Positions 37,027-48,184 of a DNA stretch of 64,000 nt are shown here, piece by piece; the first letter of the stretch is position 1; the number at the start of each line of letters is the position of its first letter. Location of the stretch: NCBI GenBank assembly GCA_028095005.1, contig CM051462.1, positions 238,322,973 to 238,386,972 of the forward strand. Direction: 5' to 3'. The position numbers and the translations under genes are program-made. The notes beneath the pieces are model-generated. The model was not told the origin of the DNA, made no database searches, and was given only the letters and a program-made list of their open reading frames with translations. This DNA comes from Rhynchospora pubera (lineage: Eukaryota; Streptophyta; Magnoliopsida; Poales; Cyperaceae).

Positions 37027-38642
37027 TGATATCTCTTATTTATATATACGTTTTGACCATAATTGGCACCAAAATACTACCCAAAACCAATGATATTCAA
37101 TGTGCTTTTGTGATTTATTTTGCAAGATTGGGTACTGCCATAGCAATTTCATTTGTTTTGCAGGAACTTGGTGGATTAGGCATAATTATCACATAAAAAG
37201 GTGGATTTTGGAGAAACAAATGACTGAATAGAATCCATAGCACTGTAGAGCTCATCCTAAGCTTTCCAACGATCTTTGAATCACCTCAATCAGAGTCCGG
37301 ATGAAGAAATTATGGTCAAAATACTATCAGTGCTCGATTCTGGAATTTCGGTCCGAAATGTACGGATTTCGGTCCGAAATCCATGTATGGAAAGTGAAAT
37401 TTGGCAAGTTTCGGAGAAGGAAAGGAGATCTCTTGCCCTAGCCGCCTCCTAGACTTTCCCTTGATGTATTTAAGCACGAATTTCGACCAGAGAAAGGAGA
37501 CCACCTACCATAGCATATTCTCCACCTTTCCACCACCATTTTCACGCCGATCTCGCGCCGAAAGGCGTGGGATTCCACCTCTCGCAGCGGAGCACGTCCA
37601 TGGCAGCAACTTTGGAGCGATTCTGGACGCGACAGCGGTAGAACCGATCCAACCACGACTTCGGACGATCGATATCTTGAGTTAGAAGCGATATTTAGTT
37701 TATTCGTTCCTTTTCTCTTGATATTTTGATTTGATGGAGTTTGTATCTTATTTTTCTTGCATGTTAGGATAATTAATGATGTCTTAGTAGTAGTTAGTAG
37801 ATTAGTTTAGTATTTTGTGATGACTTGATTGATTTATATTATGATATGTGATATGTTTTGTTGAGAATTATATCTTGCTTGGTTAATTTAATTGTTTGTT
37901 TGATTGTTTACCTATTGATGAACTGCAGCACCATTAGGACATTAAACTAGAACAAATAATTAGTTATTTAAGCACTTGAGGTAAGCCAATCGCTCGAAAG
38001 AGGAGGTTAGTTCACGACCGAGAGGTGTAACTTTTACTGATCCGACAGAACTTAAAATACCTCTAGAAATCCAACTAAACATACTTAAATAGCTAAATCA
38101 GAACGAAAGTATAGGTTTAGTTGTTTATGTGGCAAAAACCGAGTTCCAAGTCAAGTCAGAACCGAAATCACGACAGCTGAGGTTAGGACTTAGGTCTGGT
38201 CGTCCAGTAGCCTTCACATAACATTGTGTAAAGATATCAAGTTGAAACAAGAGGTCTAAAGTAAGTTTTGGACAGAAACAGTATGAATTTCGGTCCGAAA
38301 TACATACATTTCGGTCCGAAATATGCCTCTGTCTCGATGAAAATTGTAGACAAAGGTGCTTTGGAGCTAAACTAATTGAACACGAAACCCTAGGACATTA
38401 TTTGCATTTATTTTTAGTTTAGAAAATACCAAAAATAATTTATTTAATTGCACTTTAGATAATTGTCTTTTTAAATCATAAAACTCCAAAAATTAATTGT
38501 CTAGCTTTCGTGAGGAAGTAAAGTCTAGTAATCAGTTGTACCGTCCCTTGGGTTCGACCCTAAAGCTTAACTAAAACGACTAGTGAGGTTAGTTCTAGGT
38601 TATAAATTTATTTGATATCCTAGGTTTAAAATACCTTCATCA
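37027..38642 (+). repeat. 3' LTR of the nested element
   Basis: 1616 bp, nearly identical to the 5' LTR. It has the same four near-palindromes at 37345-37359, 37366-37380, 38287-38301 and 38308-38322. Confidence 0.92.
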
Positions 38643-38763
38643 CCTATGTTTAAATAGCTTTCAAAGACGATTTCCATAGGTGGAGATCATGTCTGGTTCC
38701 TCCGAAAATAGAAAACACGCTCTGCCAGAAATATCGTTTTCAAATTAGGTCTGTCGGTTTGAG

Positions 38764-38846
38764 TCTGGCGGGGTCGACAGGATCCTAGCGGGGTCGACAG
38801 AATCCTGGCGGGTCGACAGGATACTGGCGGGGTCGCCAGAACAGGG
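38764..38846 (-). repeat. short tandem array of a GGCGGGGTCGACAGGAT motif in the solo LTR
   Basis: About four imperfect copies of a roughly 20-bp unit (CTGGCGGGGTCGACAGGATC and variants). Related pieces lie at 32963-32978 and 33600-33625, on the other side of the nested element. The GTCGAC core is palindromic. Confidence 0.75.
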
Positions 38847-39235
38847 GCCTTGTCTGGTTTGACCTTGTTCCTTTGATCCATTCGCTTGGATCTTGACTTG
38901 CTCCGTTTGAACTCTACCTAGGGCCCAATTTTACACCAAATCGTCATTGAACCTGAAATTAAACAAGGGCAGATAGCAGTACCACATTTCTAACCTAAAT
39001 TGCATTAAAATCTAACTAAAACACAAACATTTAATTGAAATTAAGGCCTAAAAGGGTTCAATATTTCGATTTGAAACCGGCCTATCACTACTCTCCTTCG
39101 CCTCTCGTCTCCTCCGCCTCACCTCCGCCTCACCTCCGCCTTCCCTCAATGCTCACCGATCATATCTGGTTGAGGAAGAAAGAAGTAGAAATCGAGAAGG
39201 ATAAGAAGAGAAAAGAGGCTTAATCTAGTTCTGTT

Positions 39236-40075
39236 ACAACTTGGGACTAACTAAATTACTATAAAGGATGATATTAATCAGTATAAAGGAGTATCTAATA
39301 TGTATAAGGGAGTGAATAACATTCATATATGATTCTGTTGTTTTTCGGGAGTAACTAAATTACTATAAGGGAGAAAATTGATCAATATAAGGGAGTAAAT
39401 AATATATACAACAGAGTAAATAATATTCATATATGATTTTGCTGTTATTTGGGAGTAACTAAATAGCTATAAGGGAGTAAATAACTACTATAAAAGGAGT
39501 ATCTAATATGTATGAGGGAGTAAATGACACTGATTCTACTGTTATTTGGGAGTAACTAAATAACTATAAGGGAGTAAATAAGTAGTAGTAAGAGATTATT
39601 TAATCCAAGTAAGGAAGTAAATAATATTCATATATGATTCTGTCGTTGTTTGGGAGTAAATAACTAGTATAAAAAGAGTATCTAATATATATAAGGAAGT
39701 AAATAACATTCAGAATTGATTCTACTGTTGCTTGGGGATAACTAAAAAACTATAAGGGTGTGTTTGGATGCAACGGAATAAGCCGTGAATAGAGAATATG
39801 CATAAGGAATTTTGGTTTGTGTGCTTATCCTTATTCCTTATTCTTATAACATGGTTTTGTTAGTATAGGAATAAGGGCCCAAATTTCTTATTCTTATACC
39901 GTTTATTTTGCGCAAGAATAAGAATAAGCACGCAAATCGAAATTCGTTATTCTTATTTCTTATTTCCGGCCTATCCAAACACACCCTAAGAGAGTAAATA
40001 AGTAGTAATAAGGAAATTTTTAATATTAGTAAGGGAGTAAATAATATTTAATTTATGGTTTTGATAATGGCAGGG
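39236..40075 (+). repeat. minisatellite of about 100-bp units, about six copies
   Basis: Successive units begin GGGAGTAACTAAATTACTAT (at about 39243, 39348, 39452, 39548, 39652 and 39734) and contain GGGAGTAAATAATATTCATA followed by ATGATTCTGCTGTT. The copies are diverged. The last one is split by the MITE at 39756-39986. Confidence 0.8.
39756..39986. mobile_element. Tourist-like MITE with TAA target duplication
   Basis: 231 bp with perfect terminal inverted repeats GGGTGTGTTTGGAT / ATCCAAACACACCC, flanked by TAA (39753-39755 and 39987-39989). The interior is rich in CTTATTCTTATTCC. This is a different family from the CCGTTTGGAT copies. Confidence 0.9.
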
Positions 40076-40952
40076 CTGGGTGACGGCGACGGGAGGGCTG
40101 CGCGACGGCGACGACAGGGCTGGGCTGGGCGACGGCAGGGCTGTGCTGGACTGGACTGCGCACCGGCGACAGCAGGGTGCGACGGCTGAGGGCGACAAAG
40201 TGCGAGAGAGAAATTCTGTGGGGTGAGAGCGACGGAGAGATGCGCGTGAGGTGAGCGGAGGGAAGGCGCTTGAGGTGAGCGGAGGGGAGGTGAGCAGAAG
40301 GAAGGCGCGTGAGAACATATGGGAGTGAGTCGAAGAAGAGCGCCAGACTTTCTGTTTTTAGCAGCACATCCTTTCTATTTTTAAATCTAATTGTGTGATT
40401 GCCTGACGCGTTGATTGCACTTATCAGCTTCGAAAATTAATTATATTATTGAATTTTTTTTTTCCGAAGACTATTATTATTTGATTGGGATTGGATGCCG
40501 ACATTATGGTCGGGTTTCAAAACTCTGACATGGGTTAATATTGGGATTCAAATCCCCGAATTTGGCATGAAAAAGAAATTGATAAGAGCACAGAAATAGC
40601 TTTTTTTTTTTGTCATTAAATCTTTACATTTTTTACATGTATAAAATAAAATATGATGATTATAAATATAAAATATTAATTATATATGGTCCTTGCGATA
40701 ATAGATATGGATCGGATCAATATCCTCAGCATGTTTTTTTTTTAAAACACGTACTGTAAGTTTTTTCATCATGGCGGTCTGATTTAATCTCGATATGTAA
40801 ATTTTCATGGACTATATTTATTTTGAAGGACCTGATATTAATCACGGAGCATCCATCATTAATCGGACGGTCAGAGATTAACACGCAGAGGATTTCGATT
40901 CGATATGGATCTCCACTAATTTACCTTGTTGCAGTGGATGTTGTCGCGTAAG
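40076..40952. other. GC-rich block, then AT-rich intergenic DNA
   Basis: 40076-40330 is GC-rich with repeated GACGGCGAC/GGGCTG motifs. It gives low-complexity open frames on the minus strand that I do not accept as genes. The rest is AT-rich with no features seen. Confidence 0.4.
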
Positions 40953-41571
40953 TGTTAAGAATTCGAGCGTCTACGTAGCGGAAGTTAGATTTTAGGTTCA
41001 AGGATGCACGATCTAAGTGAAACTGCACAAGAACTGTGACCCATAAGGCTAGTCAGCACGAGAATCTCAGAATAACAACCGCACACTACAGATACAAGAG
41101 ACAAGAATTTAACGAGGTTCAGCACTAACTTGGTGCCTACGTCCTCCGCACACACGCACACTCTTTTTTTTTATTATTTTCTGTTAATGTCTGAAATACA
41201 TTGTAAGAGGAAGAATAAAGAATTAAATAGAAAAATTATAATGGAGATACATATCTCCTTCCCAAAATATCCCTTTATTTCTTTCTCTTTTTTTCTTATT
41301 CATACCATATACATTAAATCTCCTTACACAAGGAAAGATCTAATTTTCACACAAGGAAATGTTCTCTGGACGTGCAATCCACTTCCTTCTATGTTTGACA
41401 GGTTGGAGCCGACCTGGAGCCTTTCTTGTTACCAAATTTGACCCATTCGGGATACCATTCGGTGTATTGTTTGGGCTACTGTTCGGTCGAACACCTGGCC
41501 GAACACTCAGCCAAATGTCATATTCTTGATCTTCTGTGGCAGCTCACACTACCAAACTTCATGATTTAACA
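40953..41571. mobile_element. isolated LTR, probably Copia type
   Basis: 619 bp bounded by TGTTAAGAATTC and GATTTAACA, so the ends are the inverted pair TGTTAA/TTAACA. It contains TTTAACGAGGTTCAGCAC and GCCTACGTCC, typical of plant Copia LTRs. Next to the right end, CTCCCCTCAAA reads on the minus strand as a polypurine tract, suggesting a 3' LTR of a truncated minus-strand element. The flanking 5-mers do not match. Confidence 0.6.
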
Positions 41572-42152
41572 CTCCCCTCAAATGTACAACTTGTAATGAC
41601 GACTTGACAATTTTATTTTAATAGTAGTGCCATGCATTCTATCCATAACTTGATTTTCTACAGCACTTTCTCATAGTAAGAACCACATGGACTCTTCACC
41701 GTTGATTTTTTTTAGCACGCCATTCTCTCGCTATAAAGCAGTACCCTTTTTGTTTAGCTGAGTGAATGCAGGATATATAACTTAGGTTTTCGTTTTATAT
41801 GTTTCGTGATATTGCCTATCGGCAATGTTAATTTTCATTTATCGAATTCTTTTTAAAATACTAGGAGGTACGTTTTAACTTGTAAGTACTGAATGCGTGC
41901 GTCGATTGTTTTCTTGTATTATCACAGGGGACAAGAGAACGAACAGAGGAAAAAGAACAGAAAAAAGAAAGGCGACGATTGAAGTATAGTAATAGAAAAG
42001 TAGAGACTACAGAGTTTAAGTCAATCACCTGACAAGCTCTGGACTTTGCCTAACTTCCATGGACAGTCATGGACTCAGCTATATTAAAAACCACGCAATT
42101 TAATTATCCTTTCTTTTTAAAAAAAATTAAGGTCATATTCGGTGTCGTGTAT
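41572..42152. other. intergenic, possible remnant of the Copia interior
   Basis: No open frame of note. The first bases may be the residual 3' internal part of the Copia element. Confidence 0.35.
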
Positions 42153-42559
42153 TGGAGTTTTGCTATGGTGAATTACAACTCCCGAAAGAATCCGTGAGCT
42201 ACGATCAAAACTCATAGATCTAATTCAAAATGATCGATCCAAACCGTTTAATATAATCTCCCTATTGAAATCTCCATACAAACCAAATTTTATATTTTTT
42301 TAAAAAATTTTAAGTATTTATTTCGGATTTTTAAAAACAACTATTTTTGAACGATTTAGAACTAATTAGATTAACAATTTTCTAAAATTTCAAAAATATA
42401 CTTAAAATTTTCGAAAAATATAAAACTTGGTTTGCATAGAGATTTCAATAGAGAGATCGTATTGAACAGTTTGGATCGATCATTTTGAACCAGATCTAGG
42501 AGTTTCGAGTGCGACTCGGGACCCTCCCGTGAGTTGCAACTCACCATAGCAAGACTCCA
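42153..42559. mobile_element. long-TIR foldback MITE
   Basis: 407 bp. The arms begin TGGAGTTTTGCTATGGTGA and end with the imperfect complement TCACCATAGCAAGACTCCA. Arms of about 200 bp meet in an AT-rich centre. TGTAT occurs on both flanks (42148-42152 and 42560-42564), a possible short target duplication. The arm sequence TATTGAAATCTC plus AAACCAAA is shared with the element at 6720-7134, so the two may be related. Confidence 0.75.
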
Positions 42560-42564
42560 TGTAT

Positions 42565-43016
42565 CAATATTGAGTTGTATCAATTGATGCTGCACATGAT
42601 ATTTTGTTTACTTTTTTAAATATTTTTCAATATATAATTGATATATAGAGTTACGGACACAATTTGCATGCAAAACTGTAGGCAGCAATGAGCTCCTCTC
42701 AAGTAGTAGACTTTGTAATAAACTAATAATGTTTCCATGAACAACAAATAGAGTATTGATTGCATAAGCGGTGACCAAGTCTAAACATTGACCCGGTTTA
42801 GCATTTAGCTAGTCAACCAAACGATGGGATCCAAAGCCTATCCCAATTTGCAGTTTTGCACAGCCACAGCAACGACAAAAAAGTAAAAAGTCTTTGTATT
42901 CTGCAAAGGAAGTGCTGTCAAATTCTCCATTTCTTTTATTTTTTTTTATTTTATATACTGTTACCTACTACTACTACTAGTTATATATGCTCGTGGCCGG
43001 GATTGTTGTAATGCTA

Positions 43017-43047
<31 letters not shown>

Positions 43048-44340
43048 TTAGAACTACTAGAAGTAGATTGGGTTTCAGATTTAAATTAAGGTTAACTAGC
43101 AAAAGAAATAACCCTAGTTCCAGTTGCATTGTGCATTTGTGCTGGTCTATGGCTACTTGGCTAGCAATTTCACATGGGACTAATTTCATGTGCGCGGATT
43201 GATAACTGCGAAATCTGTGCCCATAAATATGTAGCGAACACATTTTAGTTCTAAATTTTTCTATCAATTGATCTTGGACAAACAATCAATAATTGATTAA
43301 GCATTCAAATAATGAAAAAAAGAGGTCGAATATAATTATTTTTTTTCTCATTAAGAAGTTTGTACATGTGGTCATTTTGAAGAACTTTGCATGTGTTGAA
43401 CGTAATAATCAATATTTCGCAATGACGTAATTACACTTGAAACACACACGTAAATGAAGATTGGAGACAACGTTTTGAATTATGAATCTCAATTACAGAA
43501 AAGTTCTGTTAAGCAAGAATATGGACATTAACTATAAAAAATTCGTAATTTCAAAGTCATTTTTTAATTATTAATATTACTTTTATTTGATATTATATGT
43601 AACTTCAAACTTCGTGAATTAGAATGAGGTCGGTTAACCCATATATCAATTTATATTTAGCGTGAATCATTTAAGCAATCATACATTGGTTACGTCAAAT
43701 AACTTGACAATCTACCGGTTTTTAAAAATGATTTGCAGCAAAATTAGTTCACTTTTTTTTTTATCAGTTATCTTGACACAAACTGCTTACCAATAATTAA
43801 TGATATTTGATGCATATAGATATTTTAGATTTTTACAAATGCATCGCATCGCAAATTAATATTCAATAATGAATAATATACAATGCGCTCTAACTTTAAA
43901 TTACAGTTTTTTTTTTTTGGCAGATTTTGTGCATACTATTAATTGGTGAGTACTTGGTTTTAGTAATTGACAATGCACGTAACAAAATTGAACATTGCAT
44001 TTTTTGTTTAAAAAAAAATGAGAGGGGGTCATTTCCGCTTTGTATATAGTTCACCTATCTAAATCATCTAAACAAACCATAAAAGGATATTGCTTCTGAA
44101 AAAGAAGAAGAATAAATCCTCTTCCGGGAAATAATCTCTCTTCAGAAAGAAGAATCTATCCAAACAATATTTCTTCTTTGATATCAAAATAATACTATTT
44201 TCATTTTTTTCGTGAATAAAATTCTTTCTAATTTTTATTAATTTCTTCCATTCTTTTTTTTCAACTCACCATCCAAACAATATTTTTTCTTTCTGAATAA
44301 CACTCTTCTATTTTTTTCGGAATTGCTTAAGACAATCCTC
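42565..44340. other. AT-rich intergenic DNA with an (AG)n microsatellite at 43017-43042
   Basis: No gene is seen. 44040-44300 repeats TTCTTTCTGAA/ATCCAAACAATA-like pieces and is probably the outer part of a degraded DNA transposon. A short minus-strand frame at 42977-43285 runs over the microsatellite and is not credible. Confidence 0.4.
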
Positions 44341-44344
44341 TGAA

Positions 44345-45035
44345 TTCCATCATCCTCCATCATCCCCAGTGGGAACACGTTTTCGGTCCCTACTGTTGCT
44401 CTCCCTCCCATCCTTTCTATTTTTTGTCCCCACTGTTTCTCTTCCTCTCATCCTTTCCTATTTTGGTCCTCACTATTTCTCTCCTTCCTATCTTTTTTAT
44501 TTTTTTTTTGGTCAACATTGTTTCTCTTAAATAGTTAATATATATATAACTGTTGAAATTATATATGTAACTGTTGAAGTTATATATGTATTGTTGAAGT
44601 TATATATGTATTGTTGAAGTTAATATGTTATATATGTAACTGTTGAAGTTAACATATATAACTGTTGAAGTTATATGTGTAGCTGTTGAAGTTATATATG
44701 TAAATGTTGAAGTTAATATGTTATATATGTAACTGTTGAAGTTTTATGTGTAACTGTTGAAGTTATATCTCTAACTGTGGGGACCGAAATAGGAAATGGA
44801 AAAGATGGGAGGGAGAGAAATAGTGGGGAATGAAATAGGAAAGGATGAGAGAAGAGACAGTGGGGACAAAAAATAAAAGAATGAGAGGGAGAGCAACAGT
44901 GGTGACCGAAATAGGAAAGAATGAGAGAAATAGAAACAGTGGAGACTAAAAATATTTCAAAAATGGAAAAAAATTAAAATGTGTTTCCACCAGGAATGAT
45001 GGAGATGATGAATCTTGGGATGATCCTTATCATCC
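44345..45035. mobile_element. non-autonomous element with central minisatellite
   Basis: The outer parts are inverted: CATCATCCTCCATCATCCCC on the left, and ATCATCTCCATCATTCC read from the right. Both then continue into purine/pyrimidine-rich tracts with GTGGGGACCGAAATAGG. The centre (44540-44778) is a tandem array of an about 21-bp unit (GTTGAAGTTATATATGTAAC and variants). The superfamily cannot be determined; no clear target duplication. Confidence 0.55.
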
Positions 45036-45129
45036 CCGATTTTTTTTTTTAGAAAAATTATGCCTTTCTTATTCCCAACCATTCAAACAGGGCCAATTCG
45101 AACTTACTGATGGGTGATGGCATCAAATA

Positions 45130-45890
45130 TGTTGAAACATATAGTTGAAAACTCAAAATTTCTATAAAGTATTACATCATTAGACTTTTATCTCTTCTGC
45201 AACCGATTATTCATTATTTCCAATAATTACTGTTGCTCCAATATCATTCCATATTAATGTATTAATGTCTGTGATTAAGAATTAGCAATTGGCCGTTGTG
45301 TTTTTAGAATTCCATTTTCATCAATAAATATACCTAATAATATAGTATAGGTATTGGTTATTTAATTTAGCCAACGGATGAGAATTATTTAATAGCCTTC
45401 ATTGTGCAAAAATGAAGTGACCTAATTAATCTATTTTATCCCCACTACTGCTTACCGTTTTTTTTGTCAATTGAATATGGAATTTATTTTGACCAATTAC
45501 CGTTGCTATACATGATCTATTTATATCCATCTTTCAATTGATGAAAGATAACACAGAAGATATAAACACTATATTTGATAAGACAATATCTTGATCAGAT
45601 ATTTCTATTTCCCGTGAAATTTGATATTTCTCATAGTGATTTCCAACTCAATTTGAATATTATTCCGATTGCTTCTGCTGGATATTGTGGAGATCTCTCA
45701 TCAGTCACTTCTCCGGTCGTGCCCTAAGGAGTGACATTTACCCGTCTTATCTTGGTTGCGGTTCCTCTTGCACGTTGAGACGGAATACGCTTAAGGACAG
45801 CGCCTAGCGTGATTCGGGTAAAAATATTTTGATTACTTATTTTATTTATTTTTATGCTATCCGAATTGTTTATTTGATTTTGTACCAACA
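45130..45890 (+). repeat. 5' LTR (761 bp)
   Basis: TGTTG...CAACA. It holds a TATA-like TATTTATAT near 45519 and the segment CGGAATACGCTTAAG at 45781-45795. Confidence 0.92.
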
Positions 45891-45892
45891 AT

Positions 45893-45909
45893 CTTAAGCG
45901 TATATTCCG
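45893..45909 (+). promoter_or_regulatory. putative primer site complementary to the element's own LTR
   Basis: CTTAAGCGTATATTCCG starts two bases after the 5' LTR. Its complement, CGGAATATACGCTTAAG, matches LTR positions 45781-45795 apart from a 2-base bulge. The position is that of a primer binding site. Self-priming or a U5-leader stem is inferred, not shown. Confidence 0.5.
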
Positions 45910-47529
45910 TGATTCGGATAGTTCCTCAATTATCGTTGATATTTCTTGATATTTGAATAAATTAGTCAGTAAATTTAAAGAAATCAGAATAAAAAATTTG
46001 TTGACGCGGCTTTGTTGTAATATAAATGAAAAATGAATTATAACAAATTATTGGAGCACCGTTCCATATATACTATTTTGTTTTTCGTATATTTTGATTA
46101 AATTCGTTACTGAATATTATAGATGCAATTTCAATGTTTTGAATTAATATTGTTTTGGCCGATATTTCTTTCTGTTTACTATAACACTAATTGATATACA
46201 ACTGTCATTTGGTTCCATGAGTAATCTTATATATATAAAAAAAAACCACAATTTAGTATTTACAAGTTAGAATATTTGTTGCGTATATTTATCTGATTTT
46301 CCTTCAATTAAAATCTTTCTCATAACCATATGTCATAAATTGTGTTGCTAATAAAACTGATACTTATGCTCATATATTTTGTGCCATTTAATCCATGCAT
46401 GTCAGCCTAATTTTTGAAGATAACAAAACTTGTTAAATATATTGCTTTATATCTATACCATGTATATATCCTATATGTTCATACGTATCTATTTATAAAG
46501 AATTTTATACCTTTGCTTTGCATGGCAATACTGATTAGATCTAAGTTCTTTAGAATTAAAAAATATTATTTGCTATTTAGTTATAACTTTAATCAGTAAA
46601 ATATTGACATATATAGTCAATGATTTCTGGTAATGGTTGTTGTTATATTGTTATATTGATTATATTTATTAAATAATATTGGTGCTGTAAATTAATTACC
46701 AAAACAGTGTATATATGAAATAAAGAGTGCTGTTAATAGACATGCTAAAAGAAAAATGGTTAAGAGAGTATTAATATTAACATTTAAGGTGAGTTACAAA
46801 CCGAAATAGTTATAATCATAATAAAGTTTGGTCCTTAAACGTTATTGATCTTTTGCTCAATTGCAAATAAATGTAGTTATTTGTGAGATATTTTATCTCT
46901 TTAACTGTTCAACTTTATGATGATTTGGATGTGAGAATTAATAATGATTAAGAGGAAGCCATTTAGAACTAATTTTCATTATTGATATTAAACTAAATTT
47001 AAATACCTGGCAGTTATAATGAATTTTATAATTGAGTTCTTTTTATATTTTTGTGATATGTGATACTTGTAGTCTTGATGACTATTAATTCGTTGTGATT
47101 GAATCAAATTCCGAAAAAAAAAGAAAATGTGGGGGTGTAAAATAAAACCCAACTGATATATATGAGTTTGTATTTTGCTTATTAATAATAACTGATATTA
47201 ATAAGGATGCATAGAAAATTATGATATTCATATATCAGAAAAATGTGGGGGTCACCTTTTAAAAAAAAAATTGACGAGATTATAAATGGATATATTGTAT
47301 GTGATTATGATTAATTTCATTAGCATGATGCTATTATGAAATGCTTCAGAGGCTTATTACTAACAAATTTTTGGAGAATTTGTTTTCGGAAGTTTCTTTG
47401 CAGGAAAAAGAAATAAATTGAGCTTAAGTATTGAAGCGACTAGTCGGCATGAGAAAATGAAATAAAAATAAAAATAAAAATGAGATGAACTTAATGAGAA
47501 GTTCTATATATATGAACTTAATGAGAAGT

Positions 47530-48010
47530 TCATATTTCATCGAGGGGGATGGGTTTTAGCCCTAAAGGGCCACTTGCGGGGGCAACCCAATCTCCGAAAG
47601 GCAGACCCCTGGAAAGAGATTCAATGGGTAATAACAATCCGACAAGTGGTCGAAGAGTACACACTTTTTAGGAGCATAGACTCCAACCCCATCCCTATGG
47701 TGAGTGTGCTCTATGTAGATGTAAGGTTGAGCATATTAGCTCTTAATGAGGACCAAAGCGGTAATTTCCGTGGGATGTGCATCTACACACATCCTTGGCA
47801 GGGACTCACCTATATGAGAGTGTCTGTATACGGCCGCGGTGCGGGGCATGGGTAAGCCCTTAAGACTCTCATGAAAAATCCAAGGTACATGCGTATGGCC
47901 ATTAATGCGCACCCCGCGATGATTGTTCTCCGTATTACGTGTATGGTGTCGTAGAATTTGGGTCCAAGGAACGAGTTCAAGACATAAGTTCTCTCGATCT
48001 CCTCCAAATT
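47530..48010 (+). other. GC-rich, possibly structured non-coding block inside the LTR element
   Basis: It stands out from the AT-rich surroundings. Small inverted repeats are visible: AGCCCT/AGGGC near 47560, TGTAGATG/CATCTACA at about 47717 and 47780, GAGAGTGTC/GACTCTC at about 47816 and 47865. A 93-codon open frame (47574-47855) lacks any known domain. It could be a packaging or untranslated control region of the element. Confidence 0.45.
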
Positions 48011-48184
48011 TGATGCACCTATACTAAGTGAAGTTCAAGGTTTGAAAACTACTTCATGATGCGAATATAAATATCCAGCAATTTGTTATTCACCATTTTG
48101 TTTGTTCCAAATTCCTATTTTTATCCAATTTATTCTGCCTTTAAATAATTTCGATGTTCATAAATTTTGAGTTGTGTGGGGGAT

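Larger units (their letters stand above)
33729..38642 (+). mobile_element. non-autonomous LTR retrotransposon (LARD-like), tRNA-Asp primed
   Basis: Two LTRs (33729-35342 and 37027-38642, about 1.6 kb) begin TGATATC and end TTCATCA. They are flanked by the 5-bp duplication CCTAT (33724-33728 and 38643-38647). By eye the LTRs differ at about nine bases plus a 2-base indel, so the insertion is young. The internal region is only about 1.7 kb and has no gag or pol frame. It has a primer site matching tRNA-Asp and a G-rich polypurine tract before the right LTR. Primer type and the AAGTTTGGGGGG tracts resemble plant Ty3/Gypsy elements of the Athila/Tat group; that assignment is inference. It must rely on an autonomous partner. 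Confidence 0.9.
32648..39087 (-). mobile_element. solo LTR (minus orientation), split by a nested LTR element
   Basis: It begins TGATTGGAGG, ends GGCCTATCA (TG...CA) and is flanked by the 5-bp duplication CTACT (32643-32647 and 39088-39092). Without the nested element (33729-38642 plus its duplication) it is about 1.5 kb. Minus orientation is inferred because CGTCCCTGTGGATTCGACCC on the minus strand resembles the 3' part of the nested element's LTR in plus orientation. It contains no internal coding region, so it is the product of LTR-LTR recombination. Confidence 0.8.

Noticed and set aside
34018..37685. Repeated 62-94 codon frames in the 34-kb and 37-kb blocks
   Set aside because: They lie in the two LTRs, which explains why they occur twice; no known domain.
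39986..40367. Ser/Pro/Leu-rich minus-strand frames of 104-110 codons
   Set aside because: Low-complexity translations of a GC-rich repeat; no conserved domain.
44540..44778. Regular short repeats resembling a CRISPR array (also at 51890-52135)
   Set aside because: Head-to-tail AT-rich units without unique spacers in a plant genome; they are minisatellites.
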